Shown piece after piece: positions 1 to 7,950 of a stretch of DNA of 64,000 bases; position 1 is the stretch's first letter, and each line of letters begins with the position of its first letter. Source of the stretch: Thermoactinomyces vulgaris (GTDB lineage: Bacteria; Bacillota; Bacilli; Thermoactinomycetales; Thermoactinomycetaceae); assembly GCF_003688725.1 (NCBI RefSeq), contig NZ_REFP01000007.1, positions 602,900 through 666,899 of the forward strand, given 5' to 3'. The translations under genes were made by a program, and so were the position numbers. A model generated the notes under the pieces. The model had not been told where the DNA came from. It ran no database searches and was given only the letters and a program-made list of their open reading frames with translations.

Positions 1-995
1 TTCCGGAACAAAAAAGAATTGTCCAACGTGTTGAATCCCTGTTGGACAAAATCAATGAAGCCAAGCAGTTAATTGAAGAAGCGAAAGAAACCTTTGCCAA
101 TCGGCGGGCTGCTATCCTTGCAAAAGCCTTTCGCGGAGAATTGACCAAGAAATGGCGTGAAGAAAATCCGGATGTCGAACCAGCAGATATACTGTTAGAA
201 CGGATTCGCGAAGAAAGAGAAAAATTGGGAACAAATAAAAAAGGCAAGAAGAGAGATAAGGAACTCCCGCTAATTGATCCACCGTATGAATTGCCAGAGA
301 ATTGGGTGTGGGTGAGGTTGGATAAAGTTGTTAGTTTTATTGGGGGAGGTACACCATCAAAGAATGAACAAAGGTTTTGGAATGGAAATATTCCTTGGGC
401 AACTGTTAAAGATATAAAAAATATTTATCTAAGTAAAACATTTGATTCTATAACAAAAGATGGATTAGATAATAGCACATCTTCAGTTGCTAATCCAGGT
501 GAAGTATTACTCGTCACGAGAATGTCCCCAGGAAAGAGTACCATTACGCAGATACAAACAGCTATAAATCAAGATTTGAAGATAGTAAGGCCAAAAATAG
601 AGATTTTGCCTTTCTTCTTATGGATGTATTTTACTTTAAACATGTCATTAATTGAGTCTTTGTCAACAGGTTCAACTGTAAAAGGGATACAAGTTGCTAA
701 ATTAAATAAATTACCATTTCCTTTACCACCTCTCCCAGAACAAAAAGAAATTGTCCGACGAGTCGAATCCCTGTTGGACAAAAAACATGAAGCCAAGCAG
801 TTGATTGGTTTAGAAGAGAAATTAAATCAGTTAAAACAATCAATTCTTCTTAAAGCCTTTCGTGGTGAACTTGGCACAAATAACCCTGGAGAGGAAAGTG
901 CTATTGAGCTCCTGAAAGAAACGCTGCTGAAACAAATTAAACCAACTACCAAAAATCAAGAAAAAAATGTCCAACAAGAACTTGAATTTAACTGA
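1..995 (+). CDS. hsdS: Type I restriction enzyme specificity subunit HsdS, 5' end cut by window
   Basis: The reading frame is open from base 3 with no start, so only the C-terminal part is present. HsdS gives the HsdMS/HsdR complex its DNA target. The fragment begins in the central conserved region (PEQKRIVQRVESLLDK), runs through a basic linker, a second target-recognition domain (about residues 95-240 of the visible part) and the distal conserved region (PLPEQKEIVRRVESLLDK). The two conserved regions are almost identical in DNA, as expected for the pseudo-symmetric fold. The recognition domain is visibly more AT-rich than the rest, a common sign of shuffling or transfer. No hsdM or hsdR is seen downstream, so they would lie upstream, outside the window. 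Confidence 0.93.
   Translation, partial: PEQKRIVQRVESLLDKINEAKQLIEEAKETFANRRAAILAKAFRGELTKKWREENPDVEPADILLERIREEREKLGTNKKGKKRDKELPLIDPPYELPENWVWVRLDKVVSFIGGGTPSKNEQRFWNGNIPWATVKDIKNIYLSKTFDSITKDGLDNSTSSVANPGEVLLVTRMSPGKSTITQIQTAINQDLKIVRPKIEILPFFLWMYFTLNMSLIESLSTGSTVKGIQVAKLNKLPFPLPPLPEQKEIVRRVESLLDKKHEAKQLIGLEEKLNQLKQSILLKAFRGELGTNNPGEESAIELLKETLLKQIKPTTKNQEKNVQQELEFN
5..74 (+). repeat. HsdS central conserved-region repeat, copy 1
   Basis: About 70 bp here matches 737-806 with few differences. It encodes the helical spacer that precedes a target-recognition domain. Confidence 0.85.
737..806 (+). repeat. HsdS distal conserved-region repeat, copy 2
   Basis: Direct repeat of 5-74 inside the same gene. 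A shorter second match (AAAGCCTTTCG near 122 and 853) follows each copy. Such repeats permit exchange or loss of a recognition domain by homologous recombination. Confidence 0.85.
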
Positions 996-1013
996 TCATA
1001 TAATTCTTTCCGT

Positions 1014-1041
1014 AAAGCTGGGAACTTCCCAGCTTTTTTAT
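1014..1041 (+). terminator. Intrinsic terminator after hsdS
   Basis: A 10-bp stem AAAGCTGGGA / TCCCAGCTTT with a 3-nt loop is followed by a T run, 19 bases after the hsdS stop. Confidence 0.9.
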
Positions 1042-1286
1042 CAATAAAGGCAAGTGACGAAGTAGAGGTAGAAGCGGATTGCTCCCACCTGCTAACCTCG
1101 AGAGGGGTATGGATTGGAAAAGGAAAGATGGGGTATTATTAATATTCAAGGTCAATTAAAAGATTAACAATAATAAAATAAAATCCAGTTTCCAAAGAGT
1201 TATTTTGGACTACTGGGGTTGTAAGAGAATTAAATTATTAATAATTTTAGAAATTTCAAAGGTAATCGAAATCGATTGAGTAAATC

Positions 1287-1318
1287 AAAGAGCTGCCTTC
1301 CAACCGGGCAGCTCTTTT
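1287..1318 (+). terminator. Orphan intrinsic terminator
   Basis: Stem AAAGAGCTGCC / GGGCAGCTCTTT followed by a short T run. No plus-strand gene lies between it and the hsdS terminator, so it may end an unrecognised small RNA or be a relic. Confidence 0.7.
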
Positions 1319-1461
1319 GATTTAGGGAATGGAATCATGGTTTTGGGCGCTTCTTATTTTTATTCGTAGAAAGCAATCAGTTTTTGTCAAAAACACAGAT
1401 GTCAAGATAATGGGATTTAGTGACGCGGGCAAAGAAAACGATCAAACCCGTTGATTATAAT

Positions 1462-1510
1462 GTAAACAAGTTTGTAAAACAAACAAACCCTTCCAAACAC
1501 CGACAAACAG
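1462..1510. repeat. Dispersed intergenic repeat, copy C (short)
   Basis: GTAAA, then the palindromic core GTTTGTAAAACAAAC (1470-1484), then AAACCC. It resembles the longer copies at 28176-28237 and 51592-51656 but diverges after the core. Confidence 0.6.
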
Positions 1511-1529
1511 GAGTGCATGGGAAAGGAAA

Positions 1530-1575
1530 AACAAAAAAGAACCGGAAAACCCCTGTTTCAAGGGCTTTCCGGTTC
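1530..1575 (-). terminator. Intrinsic terminator of the YitT-family gene
   Basis: Read on the minus strand, stem GAACCGGAAA / TTTCCGGTTC overlaps the stop codon and is followed by a T-rich run (complement of ACAAAAAAG). Confidence 0.85.
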
Positions 1576-2464
1576 AGGGCCGATGGTGATTGCTGTAAGC
1601 GATGGTTTTTTCATAACTGAATCCTTCGCCCAGAACATCTCTGGCATCGCCGACAACGACAAAAGCTTGCGGATCGATTTGATGGACGATTTGTTTCAGT
1701 TTGGGCAGTTCGTTGCGGCCAACCACCACATACAAAACCTCGCGCGTTTTCCCGGTGTATCCGCCGCGTCCGGTCAAAATGGTGACGCCGCGATCCATCT
1801 TTTTGACAATGGTGCCGGCCAATTCCTGAGGGCGGTTGGACACGATGGTGACGGCTTTGGATGCGTTTAAACCTTCAATGACAAAGTCGATGACCCGTGC
1901 GCTGATAAAAACGGAAACCAACGTGTACATGGCCATGTCCAGCCCGATAATAAAGACAGATGAGAGAATGACGCCGAAATCAAACATCAACATGGTGCGG
2001 CCGATGCTCCAGCCGTAAAATTTGTTTACAAGCCGGGCGATAATATCCACGCCGCCGGTCGTGCCGCCGGTCCGGAAAATGAGCCCCAGGCCGATTCCCA
2101 CCAACACTCCGGTATACAAAGTGCACAATAAGGTGTCTTCCGGCGGGGGACCGAACCATGTGACAATGTTTTTGGTGATTTCCAAGAAAAAGGAGGAAGA
2201 GGCGATCCCAAGGATCGTATAAATAAAGGATTGTTTTCCAAATACTTTGTATCCGACAAAGAGAAGAGGTATATTTAAAAGCAGGATCACCAGACCGGGC
2301 GAAAAGCCGAACAAATAAAACAGAAGCAGGCTGATCCCGGTAAATCCTCCTTCAGCCAAATTGCTGGGGATGGCAAAATAGTTGATCCCCATGGCAAAAA
2401 TCAGTGAACCGGTCAAAAGGATCACGATCTTGGAAATATGTAAAAGAATTTTGTTTTTTTTCAT
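1574..2464 (-). CDS. YitT/YpjC-family membrane protein (DUF161 plus DUF2179)
   Basis: This 296-residue protein has a signal-anchor start, about five transmembrane segments in the first 200 residues and a C-terminal soluble DUF2179 domain (roughly 215-290, with GRGGYTG and VVVGDARDVLG). The family is widespread in Firmicutes and its transport substrate is not established. B. subtilis ypjC, a relative, sits just upstream of ypjD and dapB, the same place as here but in the opposite orientation. The ATG at 2464 is chosen because AGGAGA lies 7 bases upstream; an in-frame TTG at 2482 overlaps that site. A good promoter lies at 2500-2528. Confidence 0.9.
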   Translation of the reverse strand: MKKNKILLHISKIVILLTGSLIFAMGINYFAIPSNLAEGGFTGISLLLFYLFGFSPGLVILLLNIPLLFVGYKVFGKQSFIYTILGIASSSFFLEITKNIVTWFGPPPEDTLLCTLYTGVLVGIGLGLIFRTGGTTGGVDIIARLVNKFYGWSIGRTMLMFDFGVILSSVFIIGLDMAMYTLVSVFISARVIDFVIEGLNASKAVTIVSNRPQELAGTIVKKMDRGVTILTGRGGYTGKTREVLYVVVGRNELPKLKQIVHQIDPQAFVVVGDARDVLGEGFSYEKTIAYSNHHRP

Positions 2465-2499
2465 TTGGATTCTCCTTGTCAAAGGATCATTTCCGATAT

Positions 2500-2528
2500 A
2501 TTATACATGCCCTGATTTCCAGGTTCAA
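2500..2528 (-). promoter_or_regulatory. SigA-type promoter of the YitT-family gene
   Basis: On the minus strand, TTGAAC (2523-2528) and TATAAT (2500-2505) are separated by 17 bp. On the plus strand a TATAAT at 2546-2551 may serve the MazG-dapB operon, but its -35 is poor. Confidence 0.65.
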
Positions 2529-2614
2529 TGCTTGAAAAAGATCGGTATAATGAAGGAGATTGAGTTTGTACAGTATTTTACGTTAACATGAGTATGGAGC
2601 AGGAGGGTGAAGCA

Positions 2615-2947
2615 ATGGCAGGCAAAACGATCAATGACCTCCAAAAAGAGGTTGATCAATATATCGGTCAGTTTAAGGAAGGATATTTTCATCCGTTATC
2701 CATGCTGGCCCGCCTCACGGAAGAAGTGGGGGAGCTGGCGCGGGAAGTGAATCACCGCTACGGCGAAAAACCCAAAAAGCCGGAGGAGGAAGAAAATTCG
2801 ATTGAAAATGAGTTGGGGGATCTTTTGTTTATCATTACTTGTTTTGCCAACTCGTTGGACATCGATTTGGAAGAGGCTTACCAAAAAGTGATGGACAAAT
2901 ACCAAACGCGGGATGCCGACCGTTGGACGCGGATTGAAGACAAATAA
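2615..2947 (+). CDS. MazG-family nucleotide pyrophosphohydrolase (YpjD-like)
   Basis: A 110-residue all-alpha NTP pyrophosphatase, the size of B. subtilis YpjD. Metal-binding motifs are visible: EEVGELAREV near residues 36-45 and ENELGDLLF near 65-73. It hydrolyses nucleoside triphosphates to monophosphate and pyrophosphate; the exact substrate is not shown by the sequence. The ATG at 2615 is chosen for the GGAGGG site 8 bases upstream; an in-frame ATG at 2588 lacks a ribosome site. It is the first gene of the conserved MazG-dapB-bsh-cca-birA cluster, with dapB 32 bases downstream. Confidence 0.9.
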   Translation: MAGKTINDLQKEVDQYIGQFKEGYFHPLSMLARLTEEVGELAREVNHRYGEKPKKPEEEENSIENELGDLLFIITCFANSLDIDLEEAYQKVMDKYQTRDADRWTRIEDK

Positions 2948-2979
2948 AAACATCAAGGGAGAAGAGGAGACGAAACACC

Positions 2980-3780
2980 ATGAAGATTCGAGTCATCGTA
3001 GCCGGAGCAAGCGGAAGAATGGGACGGGAAGTTGTGAAGATGTTAACAAAAACCGAAGACTTGGAACTGGTCGGAGCCACATCCCGAACCCACGCGGGAA
3101 AGGATGTCGGAGAAGTGATTGGAATCGGGCCGTTGGGGGTCTCCTTTGTTTCCTCCACACTCGAAGCCATCAGTAAAACCCGGGCGGATGTATTGGTGGA
3201 CTTTACGACACCGGAAGTGGTGAAAGAAAATATGGAACTCGCCATGGAGGCGGGCGTTCGTCCGGTGGTGGGAACCAGCGGGTTGTCTGAATCGGATATA
3301 AAATCCCTCCGGGAAATGAGTGAACAAACCGGGGTGGGTGCGATCATTGCTCCCAATTTTGCCATTGGTGCTGTATTGATGATGGTTTTTGCGCAAAAAG
3401 CGGCGAAATATTTACCCCATGTGGAAATTGTGGAATCCCATCATGACCGGAAACTGGACGCCCCCTCGGGAACGGCGGTCAAAACAGCCGAGATGATTCA
3501 GAGAAGCCGGGTTGAATTAAAACAAGGACATCCGGAAGAAAAAGAGTTGCTCGAAGGGGCCCGGGGCGCTTATGTCGGCGGTTTCCGGATTCACAGTGTC
3601 CGGTTGCCCGGATTGGTCGCTCACCAGGAAGTGATGTTTGGCGGCGATGGGCAATTGCTGACGGTAAGGCATGACTCTTTCGACCGGGAATCGTTCATGC
3701 CGGGCGTGAAATTGGCGATTGAAAAAGTGATGACGTTGGACAAGCTGGTCTACGGTTTGGAAAATATCTTGGAGTTGTGA
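2980..3780 (+). CDS. dapB: 4-hydroxy-tetrahydrodipicolinate reductase
   Basis: DapB reduces hydroxy-tetrahydrodipicolinate to tetrahydrodipicolinate with NAD(P)H in the lysine/diaminopimelate pathway; in spore formers the same intermediate pool feeds dipicolinate. The 266-residue protein has the Rossmann motif GASGRMG (residues 9-15), GTSG near 98, and the catalytic block HHDRKLDAPSGTA (154-166) with the conserved His-His and Lys158. Length is normal. The ATG at 2980 is the natural start, preceded by a purine-rich stretch. The upstream MazG gene and downstream bsh genes are its usual Bacillus neighbours. Confidence 0.97.
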   Translation: MKIRVIVAGASGRMGREVVKMLTKTEDLELVGATSRTHAGKDVGEVIGIGPLGVSFVSSTLEAISKTRADVLVDFTTPEVVKENMELAMEAGVRPVVGTSGLSESDIKSLREMSEQTGVGAIIAPNFAIGAVLMMVFAQKAAKYLPHVEIVESHHDRKLDAPSGTAVKTAEMIQRSRVELKQGHPEEKELLEGARGAYVGGFRIHSVRLPGLVAHQEVMFGGDGQLLTVRHDSFDRESFMPGVKLAIEKVMTLDKLVYGLENILEL

Positions 3781-3798
3781 TCAAAGGAGAATGGAACC

Positions 3799-4794
3799 GT
3801 GCCTCATCCGATGAATCATTTTGTAATCCTGGATGGTTTTACTCCGCTTGAACCGTTGCCTCGTCTCGCAGAGCACTTGGGGTTGAAAAGTTTATGGATC
3901 AAACGGGATGATTTGACGGGACTGATGTTTGGGGGAAATAAACTCAGGAAATTGGAATATTTGATCGGGGATGCTTTGGCCAAGGGGTGTGATCTGGTGA
4001 TCACCGGAGGCAGCCCCCAATCCAATCATGCCCGGCTGACGGCTGCGGTTGCCAATAAGGCCGGCATGGAGACCTGGTTATGTTTTGCCGGTCGCCATAT
4101 GGGGATGCGGCAAGGAAACTTGCTGCTGAATCATATTATGGGAGCGACCATGTTCACAACAGGGGTTTATGGATCAAAAAATTTGTATCAGGCGATGAAA
4201 GAGAAAGCGGCCGAAGCCGAAAAAGAAGGGAAAAAACCTTACACCATTCCGGTCGGCGGATCGACTCCGGTCGGAGATTACGGCTACCTTCGCGCTTGGA
4301 GAGAGCTGGAGGAACAGCGGGAAAAGAAACAGCTTCCTCCTTTTGATGAAATTTATGTGGCAGCCGGTTCCGGCGGGACGATTGCCGGATTGCTGGCCGG
4401 GATTCATTTATATCCGCAAAAAACGAAATTGATGGGAATCAGCGTTTGGGAATCGAAAGAGACTTTATATCAAGAGATTCAGAATTTCACTTCCCAATTG
4501 TTGTCATGGGTGGGTCATGACCAGTCGGTTTCCATGGATGCTTTGAAATTGTTTGATCAATACATCGGGAAAAAATACGGGGTCCCGTCCAAAGACGGCA
4601 ATGAAGCCATTCGTCTGCTTGCGCGTTTGGAAGGCATCATGGCCGATCCGGTTTATACGGGAAAAGCCCTGTCGGGATTGATTGACCGGTCCCGGAAGGG
4701 GCTGTTAAAGGATAAACACGTGTTATTTTGGCACACCGGCGGAACTCCGGCTGTCTTTACCCACGCTTCTTCCCTTTCACAGGATGAAGCGTGA
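3799..4794 (+). CDS. PLP-dependent D-cysteine desulfhydrase / ACC deaminase family
   Basis: A fold-type II PLP enzyme of 331 residues. The PLP lysine lies in GGNKLRKLEY (about residues 46-55), the substrate loop in GGSPQSNHAR (74-83), and the phosphate-binding glycine loop in AAGSGGTIAG (about 190-199). Enzymes of this family cleave D-cysteine to pyruvate, sulfide and ammonia, or open the ACC ring; sequence alone does not decide, but desulfhydrase is the commoner assignment for this type. A GTG start is used with AAAGGAGA 8 bases upstream. It sits where B. subtilis has mgsA, between dapB and bshB1, which suggests a link to cysteine and bacillithiol metabolism. Confidence 0.88.
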   Translation: MPHPMNHFVILDGFTPLEPLPRLAEHLGLKSLWIKRDDLTGLMFGGNKLRKLEYLIGDALAKGCDLVITGGSPQSNHARLTAAVANKAGMETWLCFAGRHMGMRQGNLLLNHIMGATMFTTGVYGSKNLYQAMKEKAAEAEKEGKKPYTIPVGGSTPVGDYGYLRAWRELEEQREKKQLPPFDEIYVAAGSGGTIAGLLAGIHLYPQKTKLMGISVWESKETLYQEIQNFTSQLLSWVGHDQSVSMDALKLFDQYIGKKYGVPSKDGNEAIRLLARLEGIMADPVYTGKALSGLIDRSRKGLLKDKHVLFWHTGGTPAVFTHASSLSQDEA

Positions 4795-4855
4795 TTTCAA
4801 GCACCAAACCAAGCAGGGAACTTTTAAAAAATGAGACAGGAAAAGAGGGTGTGAA

Positions 4856-5557
4856 GTGAATACTACAACCGTTGATATTTTAGCATTTGGCGCTCATCCT
4901 GATGATATTGAAATCGGGGCGGGCGCCTTGGTGGCAAAACATACAAAAAACGGCTATTCTGTTGCTTTTTGTCATTTGACGGATGCCGAGCTTTCTTCCA
5001 ACGGGACGGTGGAGCTTCGCAAACAAGAAGCGAAGAAAGCCGAGGCGATCCTGGGAGTGGAAAAAAGCATTTATCTGGGCTTCCCGGACCGGGGGCTGAC
5101 CGGCAGCAAGGAACAATTGTCAAAAATGACGCAGGTGATCCGCAAGCTCCGTCCCCGTGTGGTGCTCGCCCCCTATTGGAAAGACCGGCATCCGGATCAC
5201 GTTCAGTGCAGCAAAATGGTCACAGAAGCGGTGTTTGACGCAGCCATCCGGAAGAAAGAAACGCCTGGCGGCGAGGGAGCCCATCGTGTGGAGCAAGTTT
5301 ATTATTATTTTATTAATCACATGGGTGAAGCGGATGTGGTTGTGGACGTTTCGGATGTTTACGAGTTAAAAAAGCAAGCCTTGCTTGCCTACCGCAGCCA
5401 GTTTTCCCCCGGGGAAGGACAGGTTCAAACCCCGCTGAACCAGCCCGCATATTTGGCTATGATTCAAGGCCGGGATCAGTTATGGGGGCAACAAATCGGT
5501 GCACGCTATGGGGAAGGATTGGTGAGTCCTCATCCGGTAAAAAAAGATTTTCTTTAA
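4856..5557 (+). CDS. bshB1: Bacillithiol biosynthesis deacetylase BshB1
   Basis: BshB1 removes the acetyl group from GlcNAc-malate to give GlcN-malate, the second step of bacillithiol synthesis. This 233-residue protein belongs to the PIG-L/LmbE zinc deacetylases: zinc-binding AHPDD (residues 13-17, His14 and Asp17) and RHPDH (111-115). A GTG start follows a GAGGGTG ribosome site. The bshA gene starts 18 bases after the stop, and the order bshB1-bshA-cca is that of B. subtilis. No bshC is in the window. Confidence 0.95.
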   Translation: MNTTTVDILAFGAHPDDIEIGAGALVAKHTKNGYSVAFCHLTDAELSSNGTVELRKQEAKKAEAILGVEKSIYLGFPDRGLTGSKEQLSKMTQVIRKLRPRVVLAPYWKDRHPDHVQCSKMVTEAVFDAAIRKKETPGGEGAHRVEQVYYYFINHMGEADVVVDVSDVYELKKQALLAYRSQFSPGEGQVQTPLNQPAYLAMIQGRDQLWGQQIGARYGEGLVSPHPVKKDFL

Positions 5558-5575
5558 AGATGAAGGAGGATTTGG

Positions 5576-6700
5576 ATGCGAATCGGGATTACTTGTTATC
5601 CGTCACACGGGGGATCTGGCGTGGTAGCCACCGAACTGGGCAAACTATTGGCCGAAAAAGGGCATGATATTCACTTTATTACATATGACATGCCTTTCCG
5701 GTTGGGAAACTTTCACCAAAATATCCGGTATCACGGGGTTGAGGCCAACCGGTATGCGGTTTTTAAGTATCCGCCCTATGATTTGTCGCTCGCCAGCCGG
5801 ATGGCACAAGTGGCGAAAACATATGATTTGGACTTGCTCCATGTTCATTATGCCGTCCCGCATGCCATAGCCGCCGTGTTGGCCAAACAAATGGTGGGGG
5901 AAAATTTGAAGGTCGTCACCACCCTGCACGGAACCGACATCACCGTGTTGGGGGAAGATCCATCGCTGAGGGACATTATTTGTTTCGGAATCCGGCAGAG
6001 TGATGCGGTGACGGCGGTATCGGAGGATCTTGCCAAACAAACGAAATCCCTTTTTTGTCAGGATTACGAAAAGAGGATTGACTGCATTTACAACTTTGTT
6101 GATACAAGGGTGTATTATCCGCGGGATGTTTCCGACCTTCGGAAAAAGTATGTGGATCCGGATGAAAAGCTGTTGCTTCACATCTCCAATTTTCGTCCCG
6201 TCAAAAGGCCGATGGATGTGATTGAGATCTTCCGCAAGGTGAGTGAATCCGTGCCGGCCCGGTTGTTGATGGTGGGCGAAGGACCCGAGCTTCCACGGGT
6301 GATTGATCAGGTGAAACAATGGGGGATGGAAGACAGGGTCATCTTTTTGGGAAAACAGGATGAAGTGTCCCGGCTGATATCCCTGGCCGATTTGGTGCTT
6401 CTTCCCTCTGCCAAGGAAAGTTTTGGTCTGGTGATTCTGGAGGCCATGGCTTGCGGGGTTCCGGCCGTTGCATCTGATGCGGGAGGAATCCCGGAGGTTG
6501 TTGAACACGGGAAAACCGGTTTTTTGTCCCCGGTAGGCGCGGTGGATGAAATGGCTGGTTATGCCGTTCAATTGTTGCAGGATCCCGAGATGCATGATTC
6601 GTTTGCAAAAGCGGGCCTGCAAAGAGCAAGAACGGTGTTCAGCGGGATGAAGATCGTTGAACAATATGAAGAAATTTATCGTCGGGTGATTAACGGGTGA
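5576..6700 (+). CDS. bshA: GlcNAc-malate synthase (bacillithiol glycosyltransferase) BshA
   Basis: BshA joins GlcNAc from UDP-GlcNAc to L-malate, the first step of bacillithiol synthesis. The 374-residue protein is a GT-B fold, family GT4 enzyme with the N-terminal glycine loop HGGSGVV (11-17), THLGT-like TLHGTDIT near 117, and the EX7E motif ESFGLVILE (281-289) that binds the sugar nucleotide. AAGGAGG stands 7 bases before the ATG. It shares an operon with bshB1 upstream and cca 14 bases downstream. Confidence 0.96.
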   Translation: MRIGITCYPSHGGSGVVATELGKLLAEKGHDIHFITYDMPFRLGNFHQNIRYHGVEANRYAVFKYPPYDLSLASRMAQVAKTYDLDLLHVHYAVPHAIAAVLAKQMVGENLKVVTTLHGTDITVLGEDPSLRDIICFGIRQSDAVTAVSEDLAKQTKSLFCQDYEKRIDCIYNFVDTRVYYPRDVSDLRKKYVDPDEKLLLHISNFRPVKRPMDVIEIFRKVSESVPARLLMVGEGPELPRVIDQVKQWGMEDRVIFLGKQDEVSRLISLADLVLLPSAKESFGLVILEAMACGVPAVASDAGGIPEVVEHGKTGFLSPVGAVDEMAGYAVQLLQDPEMHDSFAKAGLQRARTVFSGMKIVEQYEEIYRRVING

Positions 6701-6714
6701 GTTGGTGATCTTCC

Positions 6715-7950
6715 ATGGACCATCGAAAAATGGCGGCGCTTCATGTGATGGAGAAACTGGAACAAGCGGGTTATCAAGCTTATTTGGTTGGCGGATGCGT
6801 CAGGGACGAATGCTTGGGAAAGATTCCCCAAGATTATGATGTAACGACTGATGCCCGGCCTGAACAAGTGATGGAGATCTTTGAAAAAGTGATCCCGACC
6901 GGAATCCGGCATGGAACGGTGATGGTGGTGGAACAGAAAGTCCCGGTTGAGGTGACAACGTTCCGAACCGATGGAAAATATTCTAATCACCGGCAACCGG
7001 AAAAAGTGGAGTTTGTGCAATCGTTGAAGGAGGATTTGAAACGCCGGGACTTTACGATGAATGCCATGGCCAAGGACCGAAACGGCCGCATCATCGACTA
7101 CTTTGGCGGGCGGAAAGATCTGGATGAAGGAATCATACGCACGGTGGGCGATCCGTCGGAACGTTTTCAGGAAGATGCACTCCGGATGCTGAGGGCGATT
7201 CGCTTTGCCAACCAATTCCGGTTTGTTTTGGATCCGGCGACAGAAGAAGGCATCTGCCGGCACCGGGACAAGGGAAGCTATTTGTCGGTCGAAAGGGTGA
7301 CTTCGGAACTCAACAAAATGTTTGATGCCGATACCGTGTCTCAAGGATTCCGTCTTCTGTTTCTAACACGCCTGATCCATTTCCTCCCTCCTTTTCGCCG
7401 GTGGGATCTCCCGGATGAGGCGGTGAAGGCAACGCCACGGATTGATCAGATGAAAAGCCGGACGGTGAGATGGGCGTATCTGCTCCATTTATGCGGCACC
7501 CGCCGGGATCAGTTGGCGGAACGGCTCCGCCAGTTAAAGCTTTCCAAAAAGGAGAATAAAGAAATATCGGCTTGTTTTTCGCTGGCTTCCCAGTGGAAAG
7601 ATCCGGTTGATTCCATGAGCCGGGAAGACTGGTGCCGTCTCTTGCTGGCAGAAGGGCCGGAGATTGTGGCCAACGCGGCAAATCTGGCCAAACTGACCGG
7701 CCCCGACACACGGCGGATTCCTTCTGATTCACAGCTTGTACAGTGGTGGAACGGCCTGAAGATTCATCAAGCCCGGGAGTTGAAGGTAAGCGGCCGGGAT
7801 TTCGTCCGGCACTGCGGATGGGAAAAAGGCCCGTGGATTGGTAAAGTCCTGCAGGTTCTTATGGAACAAGTGGCACTTGGAAAACTTCCCAATGAGAAAG
7901 AAATTTTGCTGAAGGAAGGGTGTAAAATTGGAGCGCTCCATCAGAAATGA
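6715..7950 (+). CDS. cca: CCA tRNA nucleotidyltransferase
   Basis: Adds or repairs the 3' CCA of tRNAs without a nucleic acid template. The 411-residue class II enzyme has LVGGCVRD (24-31), the catalytic DYD (40-42), and RRDFTMNAM (112-120) typical of the flexible loop and head domain; the C-terminal body and tail are predicted helical. Length fits Bacillales Cca. The Shine-Dalgarno before the ATG is weak, suggesting coupling to bshA. The 3' end overlaps birA by 23 bases in another frame. Confidence 0.95.
   Translation: MDHRKMAALHVMEKLEQAGYQAYLVGGCVRDECLGKIPQDYDVTTDARPEQVMEIFEKVIPTGIRHGTVMVVEQKVPVEVTTFRTDGKYSNHRQPEKVEFVQSLKEDLKRRDFTMNAMAKDRNGRIIDYFGGRKDLDEGIIRTVGDPSERFQEDALRMLRAIRFANQFRFVLDPATEEGICRHRDKGSYLSVERVTSELNKMFDADTVSQGFRLLFLTRLIHFLPPFRRWDLPDEAVKATPRIDQMKSRTVRWAYLLHLCGTRRDQLAERLRQLKLSKKENKEISACFSLASQWKDPVDSMSREDWCRLLLAEGPEIVANAANLAKLTGPDTRRIPSDSQLVQWWNGLKIHQARELKVSGRDFVRHCGWEKGPWIGKVLQVLMEQVALGKLPNEKEILLKEGCKIGALHQK

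Larger units (their letters stand above)
996..1573. other. Gene-free spacer between hsdS and the YitT-family gene
   Basis: No convincing gene was found on either strand. The stretch holds the hsdS terminator (1014-1041), a GC-richer block at about 1055-1105 that could fold, AT-rich DNA, an orphan terminator (1287-1318), one copy of a dispersed repeat (1462-1510) and the terminator of the minus-strand gene (1530-1575). Confidence 0.7.

Noticed and set aside
1420-1620. A 66-codon basic frame upstream of the YitT gene terminator
   Set aside because: It runs through a terminator and into the converging gene, with no ribosome site.
5645-6664. A 339-codon open frame antisense to bshA
   Set aside because: It lies wholly opposite a strongly conserved gene, has low-complexity composition typical of reversed GC-biased codons and no ribosome site.
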